Under the pieces are notes generated by a model that was given only the letters and a program-made list of their open reading frames with translations, did no database searches and was not told the origin of the DNA. A DNA stretch of 64,000 nucleotides from Streptococcus mitis (GTDB taxonomy: Bacteria > Bacillota > Bacilli > Lactobacillales > Streptococcaceae): positions 10,864-74,863 of the forward strand of contig NZ_JALDTZ010000009.1 of NCBI RefSeq assembly GCF_023109105.1, written 5' to 3'. A program made the translations under genes and the position numbers. This document shows, piece after piece, positions 19,653-30,487 of the stretch; position 1 is the first letter of the stretch; each line of letters opens with the position of its first letter.

Positions 19653-19672
19653 CTTGAAGGAGAATCCCTATT

Positions 19673-21223
19673 GTGTCAAATAAACCAATAGCAGATATGA
19701 TTAAAACCATTGAGCATTTTGCTCAGACCCAGCCTAGCTATCCTGTCTATAATGTTTTGGGTCAGGAACACACTTATGGAGATTTAAAGGCTGATTCGGA
19801 TAGTTTGGCTGCAGCCATTGACCAACTAGATTTGCCAGAGAAGTCTCCTGTGGTTGTTTTTGGTGGCCAAGAATATGAAATGTTGGCAACTTTTGTAGCG
19901 TTGACTAAGTCAGGTCATGCCTACATTCCCATTGATAGTCATTCGGCCTTGGAGCGAGTTTCGGCTATTTTAGAAGTAGCAGAGCCAAGCTTGATTATTG
20001 CCATCTCAGATTTTCCATTGGAGCAGGTTTCTACACCGATGTTGACTCTAGCTCAGGTTCAAGAAGCCTTTGCTCAAGGGACTAGCTATGAGATGACGCA
20101 TCCAGTCAAGGGAGATGATAACTACTACATTATCTTTACTTCTGGCACGACTGGTAAACCCAAGGGGGTGCAGATTTCCCATGATAACCTCCTCAGCTTT
20201 ACCAACTGGATAATTACGGATAAGGAATTTGCGACGCCAAGTCGTCCGCAAATGCTAGCTCAGCCACCTTATTCATTTGACCTGTCCGTCATGTACTGGG
20301 CACCGACCTTGGCGCTAGGTGGTACACTTTTTGCTCTTCCATCTGCCATTACTCAGGACTTTAAGCAACTCTTTGCGACCATCTTTTCATTGCCAATCGC
20401 TATCTGGACATCAACACCTTCTTTTGCGGATATGGCCATGTTGTCTGAAGACTTTAACAGTGAGAAAATGCCAGGTATCACGCATTTCTACTTTGATGGA
20501 GAAGAATTGACGGTCAAAACGGCTCAAAAACTGCGTGAGCGTTTCCCACATGCCCGTATTATCAATGCCTACGGCCCAACAGAAGCGACAGTGGCTTTGT
20601 CAGTTGTTGCCGTGACAGACGAGATGTTGACGACTCTCAAACGTCTACCAATCGGCTATACCAAGGCTGATTCTCCAACCTTTATCATTGATGAGGAAGG
20701 TAAGAAAGTTCCCAATGGTGAACAGGGAGAAATCATTGTCTCAGGACCAGCTGTTTCAAAAGGCTATATGAACAATCCTGAAAAAACGGCAGAAGCTTTC
20801 TTTGAGTTCGAAGGACTGCCAGCCTATCACACAGGTGATGTGGGAACCATGACAGATGAAGGCTTGCTTCTCTACGGTGGACGCATGGATTTCCAGATTA
20901 AATTCAACGGTTACCGCATTGAATTAGAAGATGTTTCTCAAAATCTTAATAAGTCTCGTTTTATCGAGTCTGCTGTTGCTGTGCCACGTTATAACAAGGA
21001 CCACAAGGTACAAAATCTATTGGCCTATGTCATCTTAAAAGACGGTGTCCGTGAGCAGTTTGAACGTGATATCGATATTACCAAGGCTATCAAGGAAGAT
21101 TTGACAGATATCATGATGTCCTACATGATGCCGTCCAAATTCCTTTATCGAGATAGTTTGCCACTGACTCCAAATGGGAAGATTGACATCAAAGGATTGA
21201 TTAATGAGGTGAATAAGAGATGA
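19673..21223 (+). CDS. dltA: D-alanine--poly(phosphoribitol) ligase subunit 1 (DltA)
   Basis: A 516-residue adenylating enzyme that activates D-alanine with ATP and loads it onto the carrier DltC. The AMP-binding P-loop [12 protein letters not shown] is at residues 155-166. [11 protein letters not shown] and YHTGDVG are further adenylation motifs, and the C-terminal lysine lies in LTPNGKID. The start is a GTG at 19673, with AAGGAG 10 bases upstream. It overlaps dltB by four bases. Confidence 0.96.
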   Translation: MSNKPIADMIKTIEHFAQTQPSYPVYNVLGQEHTYGDLKADSDSLAAAIDQLDLPEKSPVVVFGGQEYEMLATFVALTKSGHAYIPIDSHSALERVSAILEVAEPSLIIAISDFPLEQVSTPMLTLAQVQEAFAQGTSYEMTHPVKGDDNYYIIFTSGTTGKPKGVQISHDNLLSFTNWIITDKEFATPSRPQMLAQPPYSFDLSVMYWAPTLALGGTLFALPSAITQDFKQLFATIFSLPIAIWTSTPSFADMAMLSEDFNSEKMPGITHFYFDGEELTVKTAQKLRERFPHARIINAYGPTEATVALSVVAVTDEMLTTLKRLPIGYTKADSPTFIIDEEGKKVPNGEQGEIIVSGPAVSKGYMNNPEKTAEAFFEFEGLPAYHTGDVGTMTDEGLLLYGGRMDFQIKFNGYRIELEDVSQNLNKSRFIESAVAVPRYNKDHKVQNLLAYVILKDGVREQFERDIDITKAIKEDLTDIMMSYMMPSKFLYRDSLPLTPNGKIDIKGLINEVNKR

Positions 21224-22464
21224 TGGAGTTCTTTCAACAGCTTCCTCATTTAGAGCCATATGGTAATCCTCAGTATTTTGTCTATGTGATTGCTGCAACC
21301 TTGCCCATCTTTATCGGTCTCTTTTTCAAGAAACGATTCGCCTGGTATGAAGTACTAGTTAGTTTCTTCTTCATCGTCACTATGTTGGTAGGTGGGAAGA
21401 CTAATCAATTGGCTGCCTTGGGTATTTATCTGTGCTGGGAAATATTGCTCCTGCTTTTCTACAAGCACTATCGAAAAAGTAAGGATGGCAAGTGGGTCTT
21501 CTACCTAGTCAGTTTTCTGTCCTTACTTCCCATTATCTTTGTCAAGGTGCAGCCAGCTATCAATGGAACGCAGTCTTTGCTGGGATTCTTGGGAATTTCC
21601 TACCTGACTTTTCGTTCGGTTGGGATTATCATCGAGCTGAGAGATGGAGTGATTAAGGATTTTACCCTCTGGGAATTCCTCCGCTTTCTTCTCTTCATGC
21701 CGACCTTTTCAAGTGGCCCAATCGACCGCTTTAAGCGGTTTAATGAAAATTATCAGACCATTCCTGAGCGGGATGAGTTGATGGATATGCTGGAAGAATC
21801 TGTTCGCTATATCATGTGGGGCTTTTTGTATAAATTTATCCTAGCTCATGTTTTAGGAGAGACCTTGTTGCCTCCTCTGAAGAATTTAGCCTTGCAGTCA
21901 GGTGGCTTCTTTAACCTCTATGCCTTGGCAGTTATGTATACCTTTGGTCTGGAACTTTTCTTTGACTTTGCAGGTTACTCTATGTTTGCCTTAGCCATCT
22001 CAAACTTGATGGGAATCCGTAGTCCTATCAACTTTAATAAGCCCTTTTTGTCAAGGGATTTAAAGGAATTTTGGAATCGTTGGCATATGAGCCTGTCTTT
22101 CTGGTTCCGTGACTTTGTCTTTATGCGGATGGTAATGGTATTGACCAGAAAGAAGGTCTTTAAAAATCGTAATGTAACTTCAAGTGTGGCTTACATTGTA
22201 AATATGCTGATTATGGGATTTTGGCACGGTGTGACCTGGTACTATATCGCCTATGGACTCTTTCATGGACTGGGATTGGTCATCAATGACGCTTGGGTTC
22301 GCAAGAGAAAAACACTCAATAAGGAGCGGAAAAAAGCAGGGAAGGTTGCTCTACCTGAGAATCGCTGGATTCAGTTGCTTGGCATGGTGGTCACCTTCCA
22401 TGTCGTCATGCTGTCATTCTTAATCTTTTCTGGATTTTTGAATGATTTATGGTTTAAAAAATAA
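21220..22464 (+). CDS. dltB: DltB, membrane-bound O-acyltransferase
   Basis: A 414-residue MBOAT protein with many membrane helices that passes D-alanine from DltC across the membrane. With the ATG at 21220 as residue 1, the conserved histidines fall at 289 (NRWHMS) and 336 (GFWHGV), the positions known for streptococcal DltB, which supports this start. GAGGTG lies upstream inside the end of dltA. It acts with DltX and DltD. Confidence 0.96.
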   Translation: MMEFFQQLPHLEPYGNPQYFVYVIAATLPIFIGLFFKKRFAWYEVLVSFFFIVTMLVGGKTNQLAALGIYLCWEILLLLFYKHYRKSKDGKWVFYLVSFLSLLPIIFVKVQPAINGTQSLLGFLGISYLTFRSVGIIIELRDGVIKDFTLWEFLRFLLFMPTFSSGPIDRFKRFNENYQTIPERDELMDMLEESVRYIMWGFLYKFILAHVLGETLLPPLKNLALQSGGFFNLYALAVMYTFGLELFFDFAGYSMFALAISNLMGIRSPINFNKPFLSRDLKEFWNRWHMSLSFWFRDFVFMRMVMVLTRKKVFKNRNVTSSVAYIVNMLIMGFWHGVTWYYIAYGLFHGLGLVINDAWVRKRKTLNKERKKAGKVALPENRWIQLLGMVVTFHVVMLSFLIFSGFLNDLWFKK

Positions 22465-22474
22465 AAGGAAATAA

Positions 22475-23978
<1,504 letters not shown>

Positions 23979-23990
23979 ATAATAGTATAG

Positions 23991-24040
23991 AAGAGTTCAA
24001 GAATGAAGCCTATTTTCACGTTTTTTCTTGACTCTTTTTT
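23991..24040 (+). terminator. Terminator of the dlt operon
   Basis: AAGAGTTCAAGAA (23991-24003) pairs with TTCTTGACTCTT (24025-24036) with one bulge, followed by a T-run. The 3' arm and T-run contain the -35 of the next operon. Confidence 0.85.
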
Positions 24041-24066
24041 GGTTTGTGATATAATTAACCAGTAAA
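24028..24066 (+). promoter_or_regulatory. adc operon promoter with AdcR box
   Basis: TTGACT (24028-24033), 16-base spacer, TATAAT (24050-24055) with extended TG. TTAACCAGTAAA (24055-24066) matches the AdcR operator TTAACYRGTTAA at all but one position and starts on the last base of the -10, so zinc-loaded AdcR would block initiation. Confidence 0.85.
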
Positions 24067-24123
24067 GAATCGGTGACTATCGGTACTTTTATCTAAAAGT
24101 GATAGTTAAGAAAGGAGTAATAC

Positions 24124-24564
24124 ATGAGACAGCTTGCGCAGGAAATTGATACTTTTTTGAATGAGGTTATCTTGAAATCTGAAAATCAGCATGAAATCCT
24201 AATAGGTCATTGTACTAGCGAGGTGGCCCTGACCAATACTCAGGAGCACATTCTCATGCTTTTGTCAGAGGAATCTTTAACAAATTCAGAGTTGGCGCGT
24301 CGCCTCAATGTCAGCCAGGCAGCAGTTACCAAGGCCATTAAGTCTTTGGTCAAGGAAGGGATGTTGGAAACATCTAAAGATCCGAAGGATGCGCGTGTGA
24401 TTTTTTATCAGTTGACTGATTTGGCTCGTCCAATCGCTGAGGAGCATCATCATCACCATGAGCATACACTTTTAACCTATGAACAAGTGGCAACTCAGTT
24501 TACTCCAAATGAACAAAAAGTGATTCAGCGGTTTTTGACTGCTTTAGTAGGAGAAATCAAATAA
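24124..24564 (+). CDS. adcR: AdcR, zinc-responsive MarR-family repressor
   Basis: A 146-residue MarR-type winged-helix regulator. Residues known to bind zinc in pneumococcal AdcR are at identical positions: Glu24, Cys30, Glu41, His42, His108 and His112; the last two lie in the run EEHHHHHEH. The recognition helix is in [15 protein letters not shown]. Zinc increases DNA binding, repressing adcRCBA when zinc is sufficient. An AdcR box sits in its own promoter. Its stop overlaps the adcC start. Confidence 0.96.
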   Translation: MRQLAQEIDTFLNEVILKSENQHEILIGHCTSEVALTNTQEHILMLLSEESLTNSELARRLNVSQAAVTKAIKSLVKEGMLETSKDPKDARVIFYQLTDLARPIAEEHHHHHEHTLLTYEQVATQFTPNEQKVIQRFLTALVGEIK

Positions 24565-25268
24565 TGAGATATATTACGGTAGAGGATTTATCCTTCTATT
24601 ATGATAAGGAGCCCGTTCTTGAACATATCAATTATAGTGTTGATAGTGGGGAATTTGTTACCTTGACAGGGGAAAATGGAGCCGCTAAGACAACTCTAAT
24701 CAAGGCCAGTCTGGGCATTCTTCAACCAAGATTTGGCAAAGTTACTATTTCAAAGACCAACACTCGTGGGACGAAACTAAGAATTGCCTATCTTCCTCAG
24801 CAAATCTCTAGTTTTAATGCGGGCTTTCCAAGTACAGTTTATGAGTTTGTAAAATCAGGCCGATACCCTAGAAAGGGCTGGTTCCGTCGTTTGAATGCCC
24901 ATGATGAAGAACACATCAAGGCTAGTTTGGATTCTGTTGGGATGTGGGAGCATCGGGATAAACGCATTGGTTCTCTCTCTGGTGGGCAAAAGCAAAGAGC
25001 TGTTATCGCACGTATGTTTGCTTCAGATCCGGATATCTTTATTTTGGATGAGCCGACGACAGGGATGGATGCAGGAACCAAGAATGAATTTTATGAGCTT
25101 ATGCACCATAGTGCCCACCATCATGGCAAGGCTGTTTTGATGATTACTCACGATCCAGAAGAAGTCAAAGACTACGCAGATCGCAACATCCACCTGGTTC
25201 GAGACCAAGATTCGCCATGGCGTTGCTTTAATGTTCATGAAAGTGACCAGGAGGTGGAGCATGCTTAA
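24564..25268 (+). CDS. adcC: AdcC, zinc ABC transporter ATP-binding protein
   Basis: A 234-residue ABC ATPase for zinc import. The signature [11 protein letters not shown] and Walker [14 protein letters not shown] are standard. Walker A reads GENGAAKTT, with Ala instead of the usual third glycine. A histidine cluster HHSAHHHGK lies in the second half. It overlaps adcR and adcB, giving tightly coupled translation. Confidence 0.93.
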   Translation: MRYITVEDLSFYYDKEPVLEHINYSVDSGEFVTLTGENGAAKTTLIKASLGILQPRFGKVTISKTNTRGTKLRIAYLPQQISSFNAGFPSTVYEFVKSGRYPRKGWFRRLNAHDEEHIKASLDSVGMWEHRDKRIGSLSGGQKQRAVIARMFASDPDIFILDEPTTGMDAGTKNEFYELMHHSAHHHGKAVLMITHDPEEVKDYADRNIHLVRDQDSPWRCFNVHESDQEVEHA

Positions 25269-26067
25269 TCTACTGTCTTATGATTTTATGCAACGGGCCT
25301 TTTTGGCCGTTATTGCCATGAGTCTTTTCTCGCCGGTATTGGGAACCTTCCTCATCTTGCGTCGTCAGAGTTTGATGAGTGATACCCTCAGCCACGTCTC
25401 ACTTTCGGGTGTAGCCTTTGGTCTGGTTCTGGGGATTTCTCCGACTATTTCCACTATTGCTATTGTCTTGATTGCGGCGGTCTTTCTGGAGTATCTCCGT
25501 ACGGTTTACAAGAGCTTTATGGAAATCGGGACAGCTATCCTCATGTCGACAGGTTTGGCCGTTTCTCTGATTGTCATGAGCAAGGGTAAAAGCTCGAGTT
25601 CTATGAGTTTGGACCAGTATCTTTTTGGTTCAATCGTGACTATCAGCGAAGAGCAGGTCATTTCCCTCTTTGTCATTGCGGCGGTTGTTTTGATTTTGAC
25701 CTTCCTCTTCCTTCGTCCGATGTATATCTTGACCTTTGATGAGGATACGGCCTTTGTGGATGGCTTGCCCGTTCGTACCATATCTATTCTTTTTAACATG
25801 GTGACAGGGGTGGCTATTGCCCTTATGATTCCTGCAGCAGGAGCTCTTCTGGTATCGACCATTATGGTCTTGCCAGCTAGTATTGCCCTGCGTCTGGGTA
25901 AAAACTTTAAATCGGTTATGCTGCTTGCCAGTGCTATTGGATTTTTGGGAATGGTAGTAGGACTTTACATTTCCTATTATGCAGAAACACCTGCTAGTGC
26001 AAGTATTACCATTATTTTTGTAACTGTCTTTTTACTCATTAGTTTAGTAAGACGTTTTATCAAATAG
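25261..26067 (+). CDS. adcB: AdcB, zinc ABC transporter permease
   Basis: A 268-residue ABC-3 family permease with about eight to nine membrane spans. Family features include [21 protein letters not shown] near residues 30-50 and [17 protein letters not shown] in the second half. I start at 25261, where AGGAGGTGGAGC runs directly into the ATG, overlapping adcC by eight bases. It moves zinc delivered by AdcA. Confidence 0.94.
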   Translation: MLNLLSYDFMQRAFLAVIAMSLFSPVLGTFLILRRQSLMSDTLSHVSLSGVAFGLVLGISPTISTIAIVLIAAVFLEYLRTVYKSFMEIGTAILMSTGLAVSLIVMSKGKSSSSMSLDQYLFGSIVTISEEQVISLFVIAAVVLILTFLFLRPMYILTFDEDTAFVDGLPVRTISILFNMVTGVAIALMIPAAGALLVSTIMVLPASIALRLGKNFKSVMLLASAIGFLGMVVGLYISYYAETPASASITIIFVTVFLLISLVRRFIK

Positions 26068-26076
26068 GAGACTAAC

Positions 26077-27582
26077 GTGAAAAAAATTAGCTTATTGTTC
26101 GCCAGTCTATGCGCCTTGTTTTTAGTGGCTTGTTCCAATCAAAAGCAGGCAGATGGCAAACTCAATATTGTGACAACCTTTTACCCCGTCTATGAATTTA
26201 CCAAGCAAGTCGCAGGAGATACTGCTAATGTGGAACTCCTTATCGGTGCTGGTACAGAACCCCATGAATACGAACCTTCTGCCAAGGCAGTTGCCAAAAT
26301 CCAAGACGCAGATACCTTCGTTTATGAAAATGAAAACATGGAAACATGGGTACCTAAATTGCTAGATACTTTGGATAAGAAAAAGGTGAAGACTATCAAG
26401 GCGACAGGCGATATGCTGCTCTTGCCAGGTGGCGAGGAAGAAGAGGGAGACCATGACCATGGAGAAGAAGGCCATCACCATGAGTTTGATCCCCATGTTT
26501 GGCTATCACCAGTTCGCGCCATTAAACTAGTGGAACACATCCGTGATAGCTTGTCAGCAGATTATCCTGATAAAAAAGAGACCTTTGAGAAGAATGCAGC
26601 TGCCTATATCGAAAAATTGCAAGCCTTGGATAAGGCTTATACAGAAGGCTTGTCTCAAGCCAAACAAAAGAGCTTTGTAACGCAACACGCAGCCTTTAAC
26701 TACCTTGCTTTGGACTATGGACTCAAACAAGTCGCAATCTCAGGTCTCTCTCCAGATGCAGAACCATCAGCTGCTCGCTTGGCAGAATTGACAGAGTATG
26801 TCAAGAAAAATAAAATTGCCTATATCTACTTTGAAGAAAATGCCTCACAGGCCCTTGCTAGTACACTTTCAAAAGAGGCAGGTGTCAAAACAGATGTTCT
26901 CAATCCTTTAGAAAGTTTGACTGAAGAGGACACCAAGGCTGGAGAAAATTACATCTCCGTGATGGAGAAAAATCTCAAGGCTCTAAAACAAACAACAGAC
27001 CAAGAAGGTCCAGCAATTGAGCCTGAAAAGGCAGAGGATACCAAGACAGTTCAAAATGGTTACTTCGAGGATGCAGCTGTCAAGGACCGCACCTTGAGTG
27101 ACTATGTAGGTAACTGGCAATCAGTTTATCCTTTCCTTGAAGATGGTACGTTTGATCAAGTCTTTGACTACAAGGCTAAGTTGACTGGTAAAATGACCCA
27201 GGCTGAGTACAAGGCCTACTATACAAAAAGCTATCAGACAGATGTCACTAAGATTAATATCACTGATAACACTATGGACTTTGTTCAAGGTGGACAAAGT
27301 AAGAAATTCACCTACAAGTATGTTGGCAAGAAAATCTTGACTTACAAGAAAGGCAATCGTGGCGTGCGCTTCCTCTTTGAAGCCACAGATGCTGGCGCTG
27401 GACAATTCAAGTATGTTCAGTTTAGTGACCACAATATCGCCCCAGTTAAGGCAGAACATTTCCATATCTTCTTTGGAGGCACAAGCCAAGAAGCCCTCTT
27501 TGAAGAAATGGATAACTGGCCAACCTACTACCCAGATAACCTATCTGGCCAAGAAATCGCCCAAGAAATGTTGGCGCATTGA
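26077..27582 (+). CDS. adcA: AdcA, zinc-binding lipoprotein with ZinT domain
   Basis: A 501-residue zinc-binding lipoprotein. The lipobox FLVAC gives Cys19. The cluster A-I binding domain holds a His/Asp-rich zinc loop (GDHDHGEEGHHHEFDPH). From about residue 320 a second, ZinT-like domain follows, with histidines in AEHFHIFFGG and DNWPTYYP near the end. The fusion is typical of streptococcal AdcA, where ZinT helps scavenge zinc. The start is a GTG with AGGAG 6 bases upstream. Confidence 0.96.
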   Translation: MKKISLLFASLCALFLVACSNQKQADGKLNIVTTFYPVYEFTKQVAGDTANVELLIGAGTEPHEYEPSAKAVAKIQDADTFVYENENMETWVPKLLDTLDKKKVKTIKATGDMLLLPGGEEEEGDHDHGEEGHHHEFDPHVWLSPVRAIKLVEHIRDSLSADYPDKKETFEKNAAAYIEKLQALDKAYTEGLSQAKQKSFVTQHAAFNYLALDYGLKQVAISGLSPDAEPSAARLAELTEYVKKNKIAYIYFEENASQALASTLSKEAGVKTDVLNPLESLTEEDTKAGENYISVMEKNLKALKQTTDQEGPAIEPEKAEDTKTVQNGYFEDAAVKDRTLSDYVGNWQSVYPFLEDGTFDQVFDYKAKLTGKMTQAEYKAYYTKSYQTDVTKINITDNTMDFVQGGQSKKFTYKYVGKKILTYKKGNRGVRFLFEATDAGAGQFKYVQFSDHNIAPVKAEHFHIFFGGTSQEALFEEMDNWPTYYPDNLSGQEIAQEMLAH

Positions 27583-27590
27583 TGAGAAAT

Positions 27591-27620
27591 CGACTAGTTC
27601 ATAAGAGCTGGTCGGTTTTT
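27591..27620 (+). terminator. Terminator of the adc operon
   Basis: CGACTAG (27591-27597) pairs with CTGGTCG (27608-27614), followed by GTTTTT. Confidence 0.8.
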
Positions 27621-27691
27621 GGGTAATAGATAGCTAACTATATTATAGACCTTTCAGATACCTAAGGAACTTTAAACAATAAATAAAACTC

Positions 27692-27720
27692 TTGAAATAT
27701 CTGGACCTGTATGTTAGAAT
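27692..27720 (+). promoter_or_regulatory. Promoter of the antitoxin RNA (RNA II-like)
   Basis: TTGAAA (27692-27697), exactly 17 bases, TAGAAT (27715-27720) with extended TGT. There is no reading frame behind it; transcription would run into the hairpin at 27753-27784. Confidence 0.75.
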
Positions 27721-27726
27721 AATTTT

Positions 27727-27789
27727 ATCGGGTAAGGTTCATTAGAACACCAAAGCCCTTAACTATGCCAGTAGTTAAGGGCTTTTTTG
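27727..27789 (+). ncRNA. Antitoxin small RNA of a type I (Fst/par-like) system
   Basis: A short RNA of about 63 bases is predicted between the promoter at 27692-27720 and the terminator ending near 27788. It carries AAGGTTCATTAG (27734-27745) followed two bases later by CACC. The same 12-mer recurs at 27926-27937 opposite the toxin start codon, followed there by CACC opposite the Shine-Dalgarno sequence. Pairing in trans would therefore cover the toxin ribosome-binding site and ATG, and the shared hairpin lets the 3' ends pair too. This is the architecture of the enterococcal par (Fst) locus. Confidence 0.75.
27753..27788. terminator. Shared terminator of the convergent toxin mRNA and antitoxin RNA
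   Basis: Perfect 13-base stem AAGCCCTTAACTA (27753-27765) with TAGTTAAGGGCTT (27772-27784) and a T6 run on the + strand. The minus strand lacks a long T-run, but the stem is strong enough to define the mRNA end. Confidence 0.85.
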
Positions 27790-27835
27790 ACGTATCTTAG
27801 CGATTTAACGGGTGTTTACAGGCTAGTCAGTCGGT

Positions 27836-27934
27836 CTACTTCTTACCATCTAGCCATTTGCAGACGAAATACAAGATAATTCCTGCTATGACGTCCGCTA
27901 CAATAGTAAGAACGAGCTCTGGGGCAAGGTTCAT
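27836..27934 (-). CDS. Fst-family type I toxin (small membrane peptide)
   Basis: A 32-residue peptide with a single membrane helix (VLTIVADVIAGIILYFV) followed by CKWLDGKK. The helix plus a C-terminal K/R-W-L-D motif and charged tail is the pattern of Fst/Ldr-type toxins, which disturb the membrane. An excellent AGGAGGTG lies six bases before the ATG. The start region is opposite a 12-base sequence duplicated in the convergent antitoxin RNA. It lies in the 640-base gap after adcA that otherwise has no gene. Toxicity is inferred from the family. Confidence 0.8.
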   Translation of the reverse strand: MNLAPELVLTIVADVIAGIILYFVCKWLDGKK

Positions 27935-27992
27935 TAGTTTCACCTCCTCTCACGAACCCATAGGAACGTAATCGGTAACCGATGACAAAAAT

Positions 27993-28021
27993 AGTATATC
28001 ACATTAAATTTAGATCATCAA
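27993..28021 (-). promoter_or_regulatory. Promoter of the Fst-like toxin mRNA
   Basis: On the minus strand TTGATG, 17-base spacer, TATACT with extended TGA. The leader of about 50 bases contains the near-palindrome ATCGGTTACCGAT, which could form a 5' stem that delays translation, as in Fst RNA I. Confidence 0.75.
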
Positions 28022-28054
28022 CTTCACTTAATTCTTGAAATATAGGGGATAGGC

Positions 28055-28112
28055 AAAAAGTCTTTAAAATCAAAAAAAGTATAGTATCAGATGTATAAAA
28101 GCTTGATGTTAT
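28055..28112 (+). repeat. Second copy of a small hairpin repeat (compare 19221-19280)
   Basis: Shares AAAAAGTCTTTAAAA, TATAGTATCAG/CATAGTATCAG and CTTGAT elements in the same order and spacing with 19221-19280. Both fold into a stem. It could be a terminator-like repeat or a remnant of a mobile unit. Confidence 0.45.
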
Positions 28113-28121
28113 ATCAATTAT

Positions 28122-28174
28122 AAAAGTGGATAGGAAAGTTTTCTGATTATCAGAATTCCTTCCTATCCACTTTT
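28122..28174 (-). terminator. Terminator of the acid phosphatase gene
   Basis: Perfect 15-base stem AAAAGTGGATAGGAA (28122-28136) with TTCCTATCCACTTTT (28160-28174). It is strong in both directions and lies directly downstream of the minus-strand gene. Confidence 0.85.
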
Positions 28175-28222
28175 TGAAGATTGTAAGCTAATTTTATTTT
28201 ATGTAGAATTAGTTTATTTGTT

Positions 28223-29080
28223 TTATTTATCAAAACCTTGCAAGGCTTTTTGGCGTTCTTCTACTTGACCTTTAGCATCTAGTTTATTACCAGCGTATAC
28301 AGCTGATTCCCATGATCCGTACATTGGATTTGGGAAGATGATGAATTTTTCACCGAATTCTTTTTGCAATTCTTCAAGTTGTTTATCACGGTCAGATTCA
28401 GAAGTCTTAGAAAAATCTGCAAAGTCTACGAGGTTATCACCAAACAATAAGATAAGGTTTGTTTTTTCTTGAACTTTTTGGCGACGACCTTCTTTGGATT
28501 TTACACCACTTTCTAAGAACATAAGATGATCACGTCCTTGAACAGGAATTCCTTCACTTTCAAGATTTTTAATAGTAGCATCTACTTGATTAGCTGAGCG
28601 GTCAGAAATATAGTAGATTTGGACACCGTTTTGATCAGCAAACTGAAGAAAATCTTTGGCACCTGGGACGGCTTTTGCTGAAGCTTTTTGAACCCAAACA
28701 TCCCAATTTTCGGGTGTAAATGCTGTACCATCTTTGACATTTTGTACTTGATAAGGGCTATTATCTAGGACAGTTTCATCCAAGTCTAAAACGATAGAGT
28801 AAGGTTTGTCTGATTCTGTTTTGAGCAATTCCTTTAGGTGACTTGTTGCAACGTTATAACCCTGTATGTATAAAGCTTTAGTTTCAGCTGATTTTTGATA
28901 CCAAAGGGTTGACATAGTGTTTTCTCTTGACCGTAGTTGGTCATATGTCATTGTAATCTGATTATCAGATGAGCTATTATTGCTTGTCTGTGTTTCTGTA
29001 GACTTTGTTGCACAACTAGCCAATAAGACGACAGAAGCAAGTGTAGAAAGGATTGTAACAGTAGTTTTTGCTGTTTTCAT
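28223..29080 (-). CDS. Class B acid phosphatase lipoprotein, e(P4)-type
   Basis: A 285-residue lipoprotein of the HAD superfamily (5'-nucleotidase, lipoprotein e(P4) family). The lipobox LLASC gives Cys23. The catalytic motif DxDxT is DLDET at residues 99-103. YYISDRS supplies the second motif and the C-terminal LLFGDNLVDF the acidic fourth motif. Such enzymes dephosphorylate nucleotides such as NMN at the cell surface, which could feed nicotinamide riboside to the PnuC/NadR route in this window. The start at 29080 has AGGAGATATTTC before the ATG. Confidence 0.9.
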   Translation of the reverse strand: MKTAKTTVTILSTLASVVLLASCATKSTETQTSNNSSSDNQITMTYDQLRSRENTMSTLWYQKSAETKALYIQGYNVATSHLKELLKTESDKPYSIVLDLDETVLDNSPYQVQNVKDGTAFTPENWDVWVQKASAKAVPGAKDFLQFADQNGVQIYYISDRSANQVDATIKNLESEGIPVQGRDHLMFLESGVKSKEGRRQKVQEKTNLILLFGDNLVDFADFSKTSESDRDKQLEELQKEFGEKFIIFPNPMYGSWESAVYAGNKLDAKGQVEERQKALQGFDK

Positions 29081-29355
29081 GAAATATCTCCTATTCATTA
29101 ATTTCAATCACTAGTATAGCACGAGGGAAAAGTTAAGGCAAGTCATTCTCGGACTATGGATGTAGATTCTACAGAAGTTAATGTAATGAAAAAAGCGATT
29201 GCATTTTATAAAGAGTTGTTTTAGCCAGAGATTAGACGACAATGTGACAATTCACCTCTAATTATTGACATTTCAGGAAAAATCGCAGCAAAAAGTGCAC
29301 AACCTTCTTTAAATGTGCTATAATACAGGAAAAAATAATGATGGAGGTCACGATA

Positions 29356-30255
29356 ATGGCAACATTTTTGATGATTTTTGTGGTGGTTTGTGTGCTCCTA
29401 TTGGTGATAGTCACACTGAGTACAGTTTATGTGGTTCGTCAGCAGTCGGTGGCGATTATTGAACGCTTTGGGAAATACCAAAAGGTTGCCAATAGCGGTA
29501 TTCATATTCGCTTGCCTTTTGGGATTGACTCGATTGCAGCGCGGATTCAGTTGCGCTTGTTGCAAAGCGATATTGTGGTTGAGACTAAGACCAAGGATAA
29601 TGTGTTCGTTATGATGAATGTGGCGACCCAGTATCGTGTCAATGAGCAGAGCGTGACAGATGCCTACTATAAACTCATGCGTCCAGAATCTCAGATTAAA
29701 TCTTATATCGAAGACGCCCTTCGCTCTTCTGTTCCCAAATTAACCTTGGATGAATTGTTTGAGAAAAAAGATGAGATTGCCCTTGAAGTTCAACACCAAG
29801 TAGCAGAAGAAATGACTACTTACGGCTACATTATCGTGAAAACCTTGATTACTAAGGTGGAGCCAGATGCAGAAGTTAAGCAATCCATGAATGAAATTAA
29901 TGCGGCGCAACGTAAGCGGGTTGCTGCGCAAGAATTGGCGGAAGCCGATAAGATTAAAATCGTCACTGCAGCTGAAGCCGAAGCAGAAAAAGACCGCCTT
30001 CATGGTGTGGGGATTGCCCAACAACGTAAGGCGATTGTGGATGGATTGGCAGAGTCTATCACCGAACTCAAGGAAGCCAATGTTGGCATGACAGAAGAGC
30101 AAATCATGTCCATCCTCTTGACCAACCAGTATTTGGATACCTTGAATACCTTTGCCTCTAAAGGAAATCAAACCATCTTTTTACCAAATACACCAAATGG
30201 TGTAGATGATATCCGTACACAAATCTTGTCAGCCCTCCGTGCTGAGAAGAAATAA
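29356..30255 (+). CDS. SPFH/band 7 (stomatin-like) membrane protein
   Basis: A 299-residue stomatin/prohibitin-family protein. One N-terminal membrane helix (MIFVVVCVLLLVIVTLSTVYVV) is followed by the SPFH domain with ERFGKYQKVANSGIHIRLPF. A coiled coil rich in Ala and Glu (VAAQELAEADKIK...AAEAEAEKDR) is at about residues 180-225. These proteins form oligomers in membrane microdomains. GGAGG lies nine bases before the ATG at 29356, which I prefer to an ATG 18 bases upstream. The promoter has TATAAT with extended TGC near 29320. Confidence 0.88.
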   Translation: MATFLMIFVVVCVLLLVIVTLSTVYVVRQQSVAIIERFGKYQKVANSGIHIRLPFGIDSIAARIQLRLLQSDIVVETKTKDNVFVMMNVATQYRVNEQSVTDAYYKLMRPESQIKSYIEDALRSSVPKLTLDELFEKKDEIALEVQHQVAEEMTTYGYIIVKTLITKVEPDAEVKQSMNEINAAQRKRVAAQELAEADKIKIVTAAEAEAEKDRLHGVGIAQQRKAIVDGLAESITELKEANVGMTEEQIMSILLTNQYLDTLNTFASKGNQTIFLPNTPNGVDDIRTQILSALRAEKK

Positions 30256-30261
30256 TAGACT

Positions 30262-30287
30262 AAAGAGCTTGGCAACAGGCTCTTTTT
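30262..30287 (+). terminator. Terminator of the SPFH gene, first copy
   Basis: AAAGAGCTTGGCAACAGGCT followed by a T-run. The 26-base unit is repeated exactly at 30488-30513 on the other side of the BOX element. Confidence 0.75.
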
Positions 30288-30292
30288 ATCTT

Positions 30293-30486
30293 TACTCTTC
30301 GAAAATCTCTTCAAACCACGTCAGCGTCGCCTTGCCGTAGGTATGGTTACTGACTTCGTCAGTCTTATCTACAACCTCAAAACGGTGTTTTGAGCTGACT
30401 TCGTCAGTCTTATCTACAACCTCAAAACGGTGTTTTGAGCAGCCTGCGGCTAGTTTCCTAGTTTGCTCTTTGATTTTCATTGAGTA
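30293..30486 (+). repeat. BOX element, boxA-boxB-boxB-boxC
   Basis: boxA starts at TACTCTTCGAAAATCTC and includes CGTCAGCGTCGCCTTGCCGT, the classic BOX-PCR site. Two tandem boxB units, each containing CTGACTTCGTCAG and CAAAACGGTGTTTTG, follow. boxC ends in TTTCATTGAGTA. Both boxB units form stems. A minus-strand reading across it shows only the repeat. Confidence 0.95.
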
Positions 30487-30487
30487 C

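Noticed and set aside
29157..29223. Short + strand frame (MDVDSTEV...AFYKELF) between the phosphatase and SPFH genes
   Set aside because: Only about 22 codons, no Shine-Dalgarno, no family recognised. It may be a gene remnant but cannot be supported.
30293..30486. Tandem boxB units considered as a CRISPR-like array
   Set aside because: Only two units with no spacers; part of a BOX element. No CRISPR array or cas gene is seen in the window.
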